A stretch of DNA of 64,000 nt from Styela clava (lineage: Eukaryota; Chordata; Ascidiacea; Stolidobranchia; Styelidae): contig NC_135259.1 in NCBI RefSeq assembly GCF_964204865.1, positions 11,356,974-11,420,973 of the forward strand, read 5' to 3'. The translations under genes were made by a program, and so were the position numbers. Below, in pieces: positions 1 through 11,955 of this stretch (position 1 is the first letter of the stretch; each line of letters opens with the position of its first letter). The notes beneath the pieces are model-generated. The model did not search any database. It saw only the letters and a list, made by a program, of their open reading frames with translations, and was not told where the DNA came from.

Positions 1-2275
1 GCCGCGGGCCGCGCCTAGAAACACTACCTACGAAAACTTGAAAACTGCGTCCGAATATCGCTTTTTGTGTTTATATAGATGCCGAATATATAAAAATATT
101 TGAATTGCATGTGCATGTGCATCACGTTCTCTCTCAGCTGTCATCTTTTGCCACCTCCTCCGACCACTGTCCTTCCATTCTCCGCGGTCTTCGTTTAGTC
201 TAGCCTAGTCAGTCAACGCCAAACGTAAACAAACATGACGTTCCTGGATTTTATTTGGTAGTGCTCTGTTCTTTCTTGTTTTCGTGTATTTGTTACGGGG
301 TTTGACTATTATTATAATTTACACAAATTTGTGGGTTTTTTGGGGGCTTAGAACGGCATTAGGGGATTTACAAATAACTGGCTGGCTGATCCCATATACA
401 ACATGGACTGGCAATCGGACGACAGGCCGTGGTTCGCCATATGATTAAGCCGTCTTGAATATCCGATTTTGCAATGAAATCGTGAACAATATATTTCGAA
501 ATCGACCGAAAACTGATTCTGAATTCATCATTGTCAAATTTCCATAATCAGCAATCTTGGTACTTCCATTATTTTTCACATTTTATCGCGTTATCGCGTT
601 ATATATCTACTAAATTCTCTAGAATTAAAAGTAGAGGCGACAATAGTCGATGTGACAACAATGCATTCTTGTCAACGAGCAACTGTAGCCGCAAGTAATG
701 CACTCCGCCTCGCAATCAGCTCGATCTTTTGCAGCAGTTCTTAACTTTTGCAGGTCTGCCAAACCCCGAATCGCTATTGTGCAAGCTCCCTTTTAATCTC
801 ATCAACGGTTGAAATTAGAAGCGCAAATAAAACGTCACAATAGAGAAGCAAATTTTGTGCATGGTTATAGAAAATGAACATTGTGGTGTAACCTTTGATA
901 TCAATAGGTGCGTGGAAATAGTCATTGTTGTTTGTGTCAATTATTTCCTAAATTCAACCTGTTTCTATAACTGAGCTACAATATATTAGTAGATTAGGAA
1001 TGAGGTGCTGCGCACGCAATAACTTATAACCCCAAGGTTTGTCATAACAACCCAAGGTGATTTCAACGATGACCGTACATTTGAACCCACGTACATTTGA
1101 ACCCATGTGTATATCCACGGGTTCAATCTATATGCGGGTGCTAAAACCCATGGGATAGGGTTAGTATGGGTTTAACTATCCGTGAAACAAAAAAAAATCC
1201 ACAGATACAATTGTCATGGGTTCAAATGTACGTGGGTTCAAATGTAATGGAACCGATTTCAACCTATTTTGTATTCGGGGTCTCATATCTCAACGCAATG
1301 CATTGCTTGTCATATGTGATTTGATAATTACAAGTTTCTACTTGCGTTAATATTTTCTCAACCCATTAAACAATGTAGATTATATCATAAAAAATTTCAA
1401 ATATTTAATCTATTGAAAAAGGAGGACATTTTGATCTTTAAGAGCGTCCTCGGAGGACATGAAATTTTTAACGAAAAATGAGGACAAATTCTACAAAAAG
1501 AGGACGTATGGTCACCCTACCGTTAACCATCTGAAATCGGTTAACCGATTAACCATTCACAGCCCTACATGCATCCCTTGTTTACCTTGTAGGACACATG
1601 TGGTGATCATTAGTTTCTATTACCTGATGTTAGAAGTTAGAACACTGCAGAATACTACAATATTGCTTGGATCTTTTGTAGAAAGCCACTAATGCAAATA
1701 TTTGATATTGGTGAAAAATACCCCCGTCACGTTTTAATTAATGACGAATTAGTAGTTATCCTCTTGGGGTTAAACATTCTGAATTTCCAGCGCAATCTGC
1801 ATTGCTGGTATGTTAGTCGTTGTCCAAACTGAGTAATTACTGATTTTCCTATTTTGAGCGTTAGTGGGTGTATTTTTTTGGTGGGGGCTTTGTACAAAAG
1901 ATCCTATTGCTTTATTGGATGAAAACCCAATAATAACTCAACTCAAAAAACATGAAAACTACTACTGTACTGTCTCAAACTGCCTGTTTAGTGGGTGTGA
2001 TGGGGGTGTGGCTTCATGATTCTGGACTTCGCACCCTCTCGGAATCGGTTCATGTTTGGTCGTGTTGAATCATTCGCTACGTTAACGGTTAACCAAGTGC
2101 TGAGAATTGCTGTATTGATTAATATTCTACATAACTTTTAAGTATCAGGCTATTACGTCGCTTCGCTGCTGCTACGATATTTCTATCTCGCACCAGTATC
2201 ACACGTAAGGTTAAAACGTGAAAAGTTTTGCAAGCTGATTGAGTTGAACTGGTATTATAATCACAAGAGTCCAAA
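1..2275. other. Upstream intergenic region of SCP2
   Basis: No coding exon could be supported here. The first 30 bases are unusually GC-rich and the rest is AT-rich. The region holds the 178-bp inverted-repeat element listed separately. The promoter and 5' UTR of the SCP2 gene must lie in the right-hand part, but I see no convincing TATA box or initiator. Confidence 0.5.
1073..1250. mobile_element. Small inverted-repeat element (MITE-like)
   Basis: About 34 bp at the left end (1073-1107) is the near-perfect reverse complement of the right end (1215-1250). Each end contains the motif ACATTTGAACCCA twice. The interior is AT-rich and non-coding and holds further copies of ACCCATGGG-like sequence. 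The length of about 178 bp, terminal inverted repeats and lack of an ORF fit a non-autonomous DNA transposon. No clean target-site duplication was found, so the superfamily is not assigned. Confidence 0.7.
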
Positions 2276-4442
2276 ATGATTGCCCAAGAAATCAGTGCGA
2301 GCCAAAGGTAAGTCCTGCTATGTGAAATATCCTAATATGTTATACATGTGTCATGATTAATTATTGGTCCTTGACTGCGTCTGCCCTGTCTGCCTGTGGA
2401 ATTTCTGACCGTTGGACTGCTTCAGTGATTGGCAGATTCCCGGGCATTGCATGCTTTGCAGCTTTTGGTTTTCAGTCCTTGTATTCTACCCCTTCTGGCA
2501 GCCTGGAAATAAATATCTGGAACATTCATACTTTTGATTTTTAATTTTGACCATACAGGTATTGATATGTCCAATTTTTTTTTAAAACCACGCCTGATGT
2601 CTGCTGTTAGGGCTGTAGGGTCAATAATCGGATTTATAACCAAATTGTTAGTTTTGCAGTTGTAGTTGACACGACAAATCTTGTGGTAACAAATTTTTTC
2701 ATAATACAGTAATAACAAAAAAGGGTCTAGATCAGGGTGGTCCAAACCCAGGCCCGCCGCTTCATTATCTGTGGCCCGCGTCACATTCGGCATTTTGTGT
2801 TGTTTCGTCCCAAAATTAATCGGAAAAATCTTTTGACATATTGTCATCACTATTGTTACTGAATTAAATAGTGTCATGGATTGCTGGGGAAACTAGGGAA
2901 GTTGAATGATGTGCTTGGCGGTCTAAATTGTTATCTGGCTTAACTTTTTGGTCGGGAATATATGCAAACAATATAGGCATCATGGAAAACTAAAAATCAA
3001 ATGCGGATTCTATTAGCCTAGAATGGCTATGCCTGATAACTATGTGTTTGCACAATGAAGGTGTTTGTTTTGTATTGCACTGTTTACCTATTCTTGGCAC
3101 TATTGTGGCCCGCGAACAATGCAAAAACAATTTTGTGGCCCGCGGAGCCGACAACCTTGGACCACCCTTGTCTAGATAGATTACAAGAGAATATTACCTT
3201 ATTACACAAGGTTCCCTCTTTAACAGTGGCTGGCCCACGGTCTTTTACCTGTTTACAGAATCTGTTCTTTCATTTTGTATGCCGCGCCCATTTTTCTGTA
3301 TTTACATTCTAAAACTTCTAACACTATCATCATTGCAAACTATTTAGTATACCAAAATTTCACACATTTGATTGGCAGTACATGTCTTGCGGAGATGCCC
3401 CAAAAATTGAACCCTTTTGTTAAATACGGCTGTCCAATATACCCTCAAAGGTTATTCAGATGGTTGGCACAATATAGTTGGGTTTATAGGACCATCCCTA
3501 GACCTGACATTTCTGATATTATTTCAGCCATCAACTGGTAATTCAACAAGTTTCATCATTTGAAGAAGCTAAAGATTTCAAGTCAACTGCTTTGTTTGAA
3601 GAAATGAAGAAGCAAGTAGAGAAGGTAGCATATTCTTACAGTGCTCTATTGAGTATATATAATAAATTATATGAGGGAGATAATAATTTATTACTGTATT
3701 TTAATCAGGATGGAAAACAATATGTCAAAAAAGTGAATGGAATAATTGGATTTCGTGTGACGGGACCAGGAGGAAAACAAGTTTTATGGATTGTGGATGC
3801 AAAAAATGGAAACGGATCACTGGAGTTGAATTCTAGCAGTAAGAAATATATTGATAGCCAAAATTAGAAACCTTACAAAAGCTTGAAATCTTACAAGCTA
3901 GGTCTTTGTTGATGTAGGGTTGAACTGAACTTTACCTTGAAAAAAGCTTGATGGAATGAATTAGAGTTAGTCTAGAAAACCTTTGGTTGTAAAATTCTAT
4001 ATTTCTATTTCAGAAAAACCAGACTGCACAATTACTATGAAAGATGATGATTTAGTAGATTTAATGCTGGGAAAATTAAACCCTAATACGGTATGTTTAT
4101 TGTGGTGGAGAATTATATTACTAAAAAAGTGTATATCATACAATATCAACACTCTCATATTTTGTATTTAAGCTGAACAAAACGATTTTATCATATGTGT
4201 ATGTGTTACTAATATCAATCCCAAGCAATTCTAGCTGTGTTACTAAGTCCAAAAACTATATACCCAGATTAAAACTGGGTTCTGGGAACGCTTCTGTTTC
4301 ACTGCCTTTAGTGTCTAGAATTTACTAAACATGCAATTTGTTTTTTTCATAGGCATTCTTCGGAGGAAAATTAAAGATTGCTGGCAACATGGGGCTTGCT
4401 ATGAAAATTCAAACTATAATGCCTGCAAAAGCAAAATTATGA
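2276..4442 (+). CDS. SCP2: SCP2-type sterol/lipid carrier protein, 5 coding exons
   Basis: I join exons 2276-2307, 3528-3624, 3709-3838, 4014-4090 and 4353-4442 into a 141-residue protein with continuous frame and GT-AG borders (GTAAGT, GTAGCA, GTAAGA and GTATGT donors). This is close to the 143 residues of the vertebrate SCP2 precursor. The product matches the SCP2 fold along its length: an N-terminal helix (ALFEEMKKQVEK), the strand region KKVNGIIGFRVTGPGGKQ, WIVDAKNGNGS, then PDCTITMKDDDLVDLMLGK and KLKIAGNMGLAMKIQ. It ends in Ala-Lys-Leu, a canonical PTS1 signal, so it should be imported into peroxisomes. SCP2 domains bind fatty acyl-CoAs and sterols in a hydrophobic tunnel and support peroxisomal beta-oxidation. 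This is a stand-alone SCP2 domain, not the thiolase fusion (SCPx) or the HSD17B4 tail. The ATG has A at -3. A promoter for a longer SCPx form outside the window cannot be excluded. Confidence 0.9.
2733..3170. mobile_element. hAT-like MITE in SCP2 intron 1
   Basis: The ends are inverted repeats, CAGGGTGGTCCAA on the left and GGACCACCCTTG on the right. They are flanked by an exact direct repeat TCTAGAT (2726-2732 and 3171-3177), one base short of the 8 bp expected for hAT elements. The interior contains GC-rich GGCCCGC motifs near both ends and no transposase. At 438 bp it is non-autonomous, and it lies wholly within intron 1 (2308-3527). Confidence 0.85.
3625..3708 (+). other. 84-bp in-frame, stop-free intron of SCP2
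   Basis: The segment starts GTAGCA and ends TTTTAATCAG. It is 84 nt (28 codons) long and has no stop in the SCP2 frame, so it looks like coding sequence in a naive ORF. Removing it restores the uninterrupted SCP2 alignment between the helix ending QVEK and the strand beginning DGKQYVKK. The encoded 28 residues are Tyr/Asn/Leu-rich and have no counterpart in the family. Retention would give a 169-residue protein. Confidence 0.85.
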
Positions 4443-4538
4443 TTTTTTTGTAAGTTATTCGTATCTTTACCTATGCTGCTTATCAGCTGTCAGTCCAAAA
4501 TGCTAATCTAGGAGATGACTAATACACGAAAAATCGCT

Positions 4539-4544
4539 AATAAA
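4539..4544 (+). terminator. AATAAA polyadenylation signal for SCP2
   Basis: This is a canonical AATAAA about 97 nt after the SCP2 stop. A second AATAAA near 5458 could serve a longer 3' UTR. A strong GTAAGT donor also lies just after the stop codon (about 4450), so an intron within the 3' UTR is possible. Confidence 0.5.
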
Positions 4545-4829
4545 GTTATGCTTTTGATAAAAATGCAGGAATCTTCAAACTTGCATAGAATGCCCATGCC
4601 TAATTAAAGAACTTGTAGACTGTTAGCAGCACGGGTGCTGATTATGAGCTCTGATTAAGAGTATTGCATTCCACTATCTGGCAAAGCTTTTATCAATTGT
4701 GAAAATATTTGATACATTCTTATGAAGTACCACAGTCTTTCATTATGGATTTCACTGGTTACCGAGCTTTTTCGTTAAATTTCTCCATTTGCCTATTTTG
4801 GAACTCTTTATTCCTCCCACACTTTATTT

Positions 4830-4938
4830 GGACCTCCTGAAGTATGTGCACCAAGATGGCGATGACCTGAACATAATATGTGTACCAGGTTAGGGTTCAG
4901 GTTATGCGACATCTTGGTGCACATATTTCGGGAGCACC
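4830..4938. repeat. 109-bp palindromic repeat, family copy 1
   Basis: The two ends are inverted copies built on TATGTGCACCAAGATG, with GGACCTCC on one side and GGAGCACC on the other. The centre contains a related, inverted ACCAGGTTAGGGTTCAGGT segment. Related copies lie at 54381-54490 and 60195-60304, which shows a dispersed family of short foldback repeats. There is no coding capacity. Confidence 0.75.
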
Positions 4939-5168
4939 TTTTATTTTATTTATTCAATGTTATATATGCAAATCGCACGCCTGATTTTACTCAGTTTGAA
5001 TAGTTTATAATGTGTGCTATACATTAATAATAATAAAGAACTAAAGAATATTGGTAATATTATAGCAACACAAAGCAAAATTCTTCCTTGGTTGTCACAT
5101 TCTAGCACTAGTGTTGTAAAAATAAATCAGTTGGGTAAGGCGTTTGTAAATGTATCACGTAGGATTAA

Positions 5169-5360
5169 CACAAGCCAAACATTTCAGGTTATGAAGCTTA
5201 TATTACAATTCATCATCATATCATCGCTAATATGACAATTGAAGATGAGAGAAAACAATCTATAGCATCCATGTGTTCCAATATATTACTTCATCAGGGT
5301 ACTATAATATTTGTACGAGTGGCAATAATAATTATATGCATTTTGTTAATTTTTATGTGA
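5169..5360 (+). CDS. Possible terminal exon of an unidentified small gene
   Basis: One frame is open from 5169 to a TGA at 5358-5360. It contains a plausible acceptor (ACATTTCAG ending at 5187), after which it would encode about 57 residues. These include a charged stretch TIEDERKQSIASMC and a hydrophobic C-terminus rich in Ile and Leu. AATAAA follows about 100 nt later, near 5458. No upstream partner exon is convincing and I recognise no family. It may equally be a non-coding 3' UTR exon of SCP2, using the GTAAGT donor just after that gene's stop. Low confidence. Confidence 0.2.
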   Translation, partial: HKPNISGYEAYITIHHHIIANMTIEDERKQSIASMCSNILLHQGTIIFVRVAIIIICILLIFM

Positions 5361-5893
5361 TCCACTTCAAAATATAACATCATGTTTTATATTTGTTTTA
5401 TTGGATTTTGGTAGTACAATTTTGCAGTTGTGAAGATCTAAGCGTTGTTTCTGAATATTAATAAAATTGTTTTAATTGTAAGCCGTGAATTTTATTCTCT
5501 TTCGGAGTATCAGCTATAAACTCGGCCTCTGGTAACAAGCGCAACAACTATCAAAGCTATCTGCGGGATAGCTTCATCTAGGCGAAATATTGGCATAGAT
5601 GACCACAAATTTATGGTTCCAAATGAAAGCACTTATATAGCGGAGGAAGTTTTCTGGCATGAATGGGTCCAGCAATCCTTATAACAATACCATGTCTGAT
5701 TTAGTTTTGTAAATCATGTCACAAAGTTACCAAATGACCTCAGAACATCTGACTGTTGCACCAATGTGTAACCAACCATTAAAGTGCATATTATCTCAAC
5801 AGACTGTAAAACCCTTATTTTCTCCAACAAAAACAAAACTATCTCCATGATTGAATTTGTATTGTAAAACAATGATCAATCGGATAAAAAAAG

Positions 5894-8800
5894 TCATGTG
5901 GTTGATGAAGGTTTAGAAATTGTACTATCTTTTTGGTGCAGAAAGTTGTCTGTTGGTTCCAGTCCATACCCATAAGTTGCATATGTTGCCGCTGAAGCAG
6001 CCACTGCACCAGCTCTTGCACCTTTTAAAAAGAACAAGACTTATTATTAAGGTTTGGAGTAATAAAGTAACTCAACACCAGAGTAAGGAAACAATTCATA
6101 CTATAACACATACGGTTATCAAAGAAGGTACTTAGTATCGCTTACTGACTGGCTAATTTTTTAAATGTGGCAACAAGACGGTATTTTAAATATGACATCT
6201 AAAAGTTCCAATATTCAAAATTTGTTGTGGGGCTCCAAAAATAATAGTCAACCTCTCCACAGGCTCCATAACACTAAATGTTTGAGAACCCTCGCTATAA
6301 CATGGTGAAACGCAAAATATTGTGGCAGGAGTTCTTAACCTTTATTTTCAGAAGTAAAAGTAACCTCCACATTTATTTATATTTTCACTTCTACAAATAA
6401 TGAAACCAGTTTATTTTGTTGTGTAATAAAAATTTCCTAAGGCAGGTCAAATTGGTCCTTGGGACTCCCTAATGCTTAGAATGTACACTATCTAGTAATC
6501 TAATATAGACATAACTGATTCCATATTTAATCTCAGAAGTCAGAAGTATAAAATAGTTATATTACCTGCCATAGCAGCTGCACGGCCAGTGAATATCCTT
6601 TTTGCTCTACTTGCCCTTCGACTCCTAGTTCCTATTCGAGTGGTTGAAGAACGATTATAACTTCGCTTTGGTGCTTCTGGAATCAGCGGTCTGATCCGAG
6701 GCCTTCCTCTTGCCCTGCCAGAGCCACGACCACCTCTGCCCCTAAATGATCTAACATTCGGTGTTCCTATATTGGCCGGTGAATCTAGATCATCAATAAT
6801 GATGAGATCTTCATCTTGATAACGCTGATCACTATTTCCAGAGATTCCACTGGCCGGACTAGTTGGAGCAGAATCAAAAAATGAGCTGGATTTGGAATCC
6901 TCATCTGCAGGTGCTAAAGTTCCAGTTAAAAATTTACTCTCGAATAAGTTATTTGATGGTGAGTTTGACTCGGAGTGAGATATTGTTATATTACATGAAG
7001 GGTCAGTTACTCCTTGTTCTTGCATAAGCTTGATACGTTTTTCTTCTCTTTCAGCATTAGTTTTCCTCCCTCGTTTTTTGCCTTTGTAAGGCAATATATC
7101 TCCCCTGTTTTCGTCCCTCTTCATTTTCAACTTTTGCATGAGTTGTTCATCATCAAGAAGCAGTGATACAACTTCTTTAGGCTTGAGAGCATCAGGCTTA
7201 AAACTACCCCCAGCAATAACCATTCTTTGAATAACATTTTTCTCTTCGGCACGCTGTAAAATTCTTTCATCCACTGTTCCTTGACACACAAGTCTGTATA
7301 CAGTTACCTGCTTTGTTTGTCCAAGTCGATGAGCTCGATCCATAGCTTGCTGATCGACAGTTGGATTCCAATCACTATCATAAAATATCACAGTGTCTGC
7401 AGCAGTCAAGTTGATACCTAAACCTCCTGCTCTGGTACTGAGAAGAAAGGCAAAAATATCTGAACGAGACTGAAAATCAGCAACCATATCTCTACGTTCA
7501 GAAATACGAGATGACCCATCAAGTCGAATATATGTATGTCTACGATACCACATATATTCCTCTAATATATTGATCATTCTAGTCATTTGTGAGTAAATAA
7601 GAACTCGATGTCCCTCAGCTTTCAGTCGTCTTAGTAAAACATCCAATGCATAGAGTTTACCACTATCCATTACCAAGTATTCCTTTTCAGGTATATTGAT
7701 GTTAGACCAACCAGCTGGTGGAGATAGTGCAACAAGACCCGATCCAGTGTTCGCATGCTTCCAGAATATTGTCTGTTTATTTGGGATATTAGGTGGCTGA
7801 CTCAAGCTGTAAAACTCGATATTTTCCACAGATGGGCCATACAGCAATGGAGTCATCATATCCCCAAATGATGGCTGTGATAATTCAATACAAGCATTGG
7901 TATCACAGCAGTAGATATCTTGCACACCAACTGTAATTGCAGGGAAATATAAAGACATCAGAAGCTTCGGCATCGAGATGAATTGATGCCCTTGATAAAC
8001 TGATTGTTGATTTTGATGGTCACTACTTCCATTTCTGCTTTGCAATTTTATAATTTTATTAACATGTGTATAACCATCCATGCAATATGTAGTGAAGACT
8101 AGTTTTTGAAAAGGTGATTCAGGGCAAAACCAATTCAAAAAATTTGTATCAATCAATAAGAAATCTTTTAAATTAAAATTGTTTTTTATGTCTTTTTCGT
8201 AATCATCTGGGGCATCCCGCAATAAATCATCAGAATGAAAAATATGCTTCAGATAGATAGATTTTTTGACAGTGAGCATATTTGCATTTAAAAGCCATCT
8301 AAATTTTGCGCTTGATCCCATTACTTTCCAGTACATTGTGTGTGATACGCACAGTAATCGCAGGAAAGAAAAGTCTGATGACCCATTCTGATAAAACAAT
8401 GATTGCTGAATGTTGTGTGGGTGATGAATATTCAAGTCACAGTATAAAAGTTTCCTTCTTCCTGGAGAGATTCTTGACAATATTCCCTCTCTATAAATAA
8501 GTCTTGGTAAAAAATAGAACGGAATCGGATCTGAATGCAAAGGGGAAGTGATTTCACGTCTTTCAAACAAATCTGGGTGATTGCAAACTTTTCTAAATTG
8601 CATTACAATATTCATGAGTGCTGTTCCTCCAGAGCTTACATAAGTATTTCCAGATGATTTTAAAATATCTTCTAATCTTATATTTTGTTTCACACCATTG
8701 TACAAACTTTGTTGTCGGGGAGTCAAGCTACAATGTACTCGAACCTCAATCTTCTCAGATAACTCATTTTCAACATCACGCTTTATGCGACGCAGCATAA

Positions 8801-10877
8801 AAGGTTTGAGAATCATGTGCAATCTAGAAAGCTGGGTTTCATCAATATTGGATTTATTTTCTATGTGGTTCTCAATGTCTTTTGAAAACCACTCATTGAA
8901 CTCACTGTGGCTATCAAATAAGGAAGGCATAATAAAGTGCAATAAAGCCCACAGCTCAGCCATTGTATTTTGGATTGGTGTTCCTGTTAAAAGTAGTCTG
9001 TTCCTGCAATTAAAATCAAGCAATACTTTCCATCTTGCACTAGAGCTACTTTTTAGCGCTTGAGCCTCATCAAGTACCATATATTGCCATTTTATACGTT
9101 GGAAATATCTCACATCTGATATCACAAGTTGGTAGCTTGTCACCAGGATATGAAAGGGAGCAGAATTCCTATCAGAATGGTATGATGATTTTTGATTCCA
9201 AAATTTACGCAATACCTTTCTATCATTAGGATTACCCCAGTATGGTAATACTTTAAACTCTGGGAAAAATTTTGTAAATTCCTGATGCCAATTATTAAGT
9301 GTAGATGCAGGTGCAACTACTAGAAACGGACCCCAAATATTGATTTTTTCTGCCAGATGTCCGAAAAATGCAATCGTTTGAACGGTTTTACCAAGGCCCA
9401 TTTCATCTGCCAATATTCCGTTAATTCCTTGTTCGTATAGATTAACAAGCCAATTCATACCTTTGAGCTGATAGGATTTTAACAAACCTTTGAACAAAGA
9501 AGGCTGTTTGAGTTCCTCATTGGCAGAAATACTTGGGTTCATAAGGCTGTATGACTCAGAGAATTTATTTGTTTCACTTTCTACAGAATCAAAAGTTGAG
9601 GTTTGACTTTGTTGTTGTTCAATGGCTTTCTTAACATTTTTCATAGCCTTGTCTGAATAATAACTCCCATCATGATCGTCAAAGTCATGTTCGAATGAAG
9701 CATCTTCACTCACAGACACCTGACTATCATTATCGATATAATCTTTTTCAAGAGTGTTCAATATTGATTTAATGCGTTCATCATTCTCAATACCATCATG
9801 TGCTTTACCTAACTTTTTACTGATAAAATGGGCAAAAAGTTCAGTTTGTGATATTAAAAAATTTAATTTTCTTTGTTGCCTTTTCGCTTCTCGCATTTCC
9901 TCGTCAAGTTTAATTTGCTCCAAAGCATGCTTTTCAGCCTTTTTACGATGAACTTTCTCCACTTTGCTATATTTTTTCCAAAAAAGTTGCATTTCTCTTG
10001 TAATGCGCCGAGCTCTGCCCGATTTATCTTTAGATACTTTAAGAGATAGTGCAGCATTCGCTCTCTGCCTTTTCATGGATTCCCGTGAAACTCGTCTCAA
10101 AAGTGCAAGGTTATTACTACGCAGCTGCATTCTCACACGATACGCTTTTGGAATGTCCTTTTTTGCAATGAGCTTCCAATGTCGTTTCCTTATGGTGTCT
10201 ATACTTGGCTGCTTTTTCTTTTTCGTTAAATCTGATTTACCCAGTAGCATCTGGGAATCTGGAGATTTGTAATCTGCGTCACAATATTCTTCTTTAATAT
10301 TTGTAATCCTGCCTACATCATTAGATATTCCTGAAGTAATGATCTGTTTTTGTTCTACTTTTGATTTCTTTTTCTTCTTTATTAAATGTTTTTTAAAATT
10401 CTTTCTGTGTGACGGCCACAGATCACGATTAGTTACATAATCAGAACTGTAGTATTTGTACTTTGCAAGTGCAGGTTCATTTTCCCATTTTATTTTCATT
10501 ACCTTTTTTTTCCTATGAAGTTTCAGCATTTCTCTGTAGTCTTCCTCGGTGACATCATCTTCGTCATCGCTTGTTTCCTCTTCTTCAAATATATTTTTAA
10601 TCCATGATCGAGAGGAATTAGTTTGCTTAAATCCATAAGGATTCGTGAACTTCTTGTCCAAATCTTTAATGTATAATTTATTCCTTTCACGCTCCTCTAT
10701 TCGTGCTCTGAGCTGATCTAAATATTGTCTTTTTAATTCTGCTGCTTTTGCGATTTTGTTTAAAAGCTCTCCAACACCCAGAGCCCTTTTAATACCTTGC
10801 ACATACACAGACTCAGCCATTCCATTTTGCAAAAACTGTTTTCCCTCATGTTGAGTTGCATCAAGAGGTGATTCCAT
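5894..10877 (-). CDS. INO80: INO80 chromatin-remodelling ATPase, 2 coding exons
   Basis: Exon 10877-6566 and exon 6021-5894 join across a 544-bp intron (donor GTAATA) into 1479 residues; the human protein has 1556. Upstream of the ATG the frame meets TGA within 20 nt, which supports this start. Order of parts: acidic tract (about 97-110), Lys-rich segment (about 165-175), DBINO domain (about 225-350, including LDEEMREAKRQQRKLNFLI), SNF2 ATPase lobe 1 with Walker A DEMGLGKT (about 490) and the DEAQ box (about 603), a family-specific insertion of several hundred residues, then helicase lobe 2 (about 1080-1200) with STRAGGLGINL and DRAHRLGQ. The tail has GRGRGR/RPR AT-hook-like sequence and an Ala/Gly/Tyr-rich end split by the intron. 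It is the catalytic nuclear subunit that slides nucleosomes and exchanges H2A.Z. The first 4.3 kb of coding sequence is a single exon, unusual for an animal gene of this size. Confidence 0.95.
6022..6565 (-). other. Sole coding intron of INO80
   Basis: The minus-strand donor GTAATATAAC follows ...ATGGCAG, and the acceptor ends TTAAAAAG just before GTGCAAGAGC. Splicing joins AAAMAG to ARAGAVAASA, which is the conserved Ala-rich C-terminal stretch of animal INO80. Without splicing the frame ends at 6540 after seven unrelated residues. The acceptor lacks a strong pyrimidine tract. Confidence 0.85.
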
Positions 10878-11533
10878 TATCTCGGTACAGCAGTATCATC
10901 AATACGGTACCTGTACCGGAGTCTACTAACAGACTAAGGAGTTACATTATCAATATAAAAACTCATGCTACATAAAAAAATACAAAACAGTTGAAAAGTA
11001 GAGCCATTACACAGTTACGGTACAGTAGGTACTGCAGTAGGTATCAGTACGATATGGTATGAAACGGACATGGTGGGATTCAAACTTTATGTCAAAGGTT
11101 CCATCACAAAAGTCATATTTTTCGACCGGTTCTGTTACACAGTTACATGTTTTTTTTAGTAATGCAATGCTAACCGGTTCGCTAAACTCATGAAATTCCG
11201 GGGGACGGTTCCATAGAACCGGCTGAATCCCCCCACTGGATACGAACCCGACTATAAAGGTAGGTACGATACCGGTATCACATGTACCGTATCCTGTGTA
11301 TCAGTCACTTAAAAGGTAGGTCAGTAGGTATAAAAACTGGAGAGGTACCGTAGGTATCAGTAGTAGCTACCTAGATGACTAAAAGGCTAGGGTTACATGG
11401 GTTAAGGTATCATTAAGTTACTGCTGTACTGACAGACTGATAGTAGGCCTAACCCTACCTTTATTAGTCATCTACTAGATCTACTGATACCTATCACTTT
11501 AGTCAATGATACCTGTGATACCTACCTTTTTTT
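10878..11533. repeat. INO80 upstream region with degenerate GTACCGGTA-like repeats
   Basis: This is the presumed INO80 promoter. It is rich in short, imperfect words such as GGTACCGTA, GGTATCAGTA and CAGTAGGTA in both orientations, mainly at 10,890-11,060 and 11,255-11,525. A GC-richer patch at 11,200-11,235 (ACGGTTCCATAGAACCGG and flank) is shared with the tandem duplication at 43,823-44,552. No ORF is present. Confidence 0.5.
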
Positions 11534-11955
11534 ACCACTGTGAATCGAGAGGAATTTCAGCGGAAAAATATTCTGCAGTATTCAACCGTTCCCATGCGGA
11601 AAATAATCTCTTATTACAATATTTATAAGGGATAAATGGATCCTATTTGAAATAATATGTTCCGAAGGAAACAACTCAGACCAAAATATAAGTTTAAGCA
11701 CATTTAGCTGGTAGTGGTAATTACAACATACATACCTGTATATATTACATAAAACTAAAACGTATTAAAATATATTTGCAGAATGAAAAAAAAATACAAA
11801 ATAAAAATAGGCTACAGTTGTTGGGAACACAAAAATATCGGAAAATATTTTTTTCAATGTTACATGCAAACTCTAGGGTTCGAGACCAAATGCGAATATG
11901 ATCCGCAAAGTTCCGACAATTTTTAACAGTAATTTTGAATAGTACCAATATTGAT
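11534..11955 (+). repeat. Left terminal inverted repeat, non-satellite part
   Basis: This segment is the reverse complement, with few mismatches, of 29285-29699. Shared landmarks include ATTCTGCAGT, GGTAGTGGTAATTACAAC, GGCTACAGTTGTTGGGAAC and CTCTAGGGTTCGAGACC. The left copy carries an extra 11 bp just inside the terminus (11543-11553). No coding potential. Confidence 0.9.

Noticed and set aside
2422..2877. 151-codon minus-strand frame
   Set aside because: It overlaps SCP2 intron 1 and the hAT-like MITE and shows no protein features.
8306..10272. Plus-strand open frames of 60-121 codons
   Set aside because: Antisense shadows of the INO80 coding exon.
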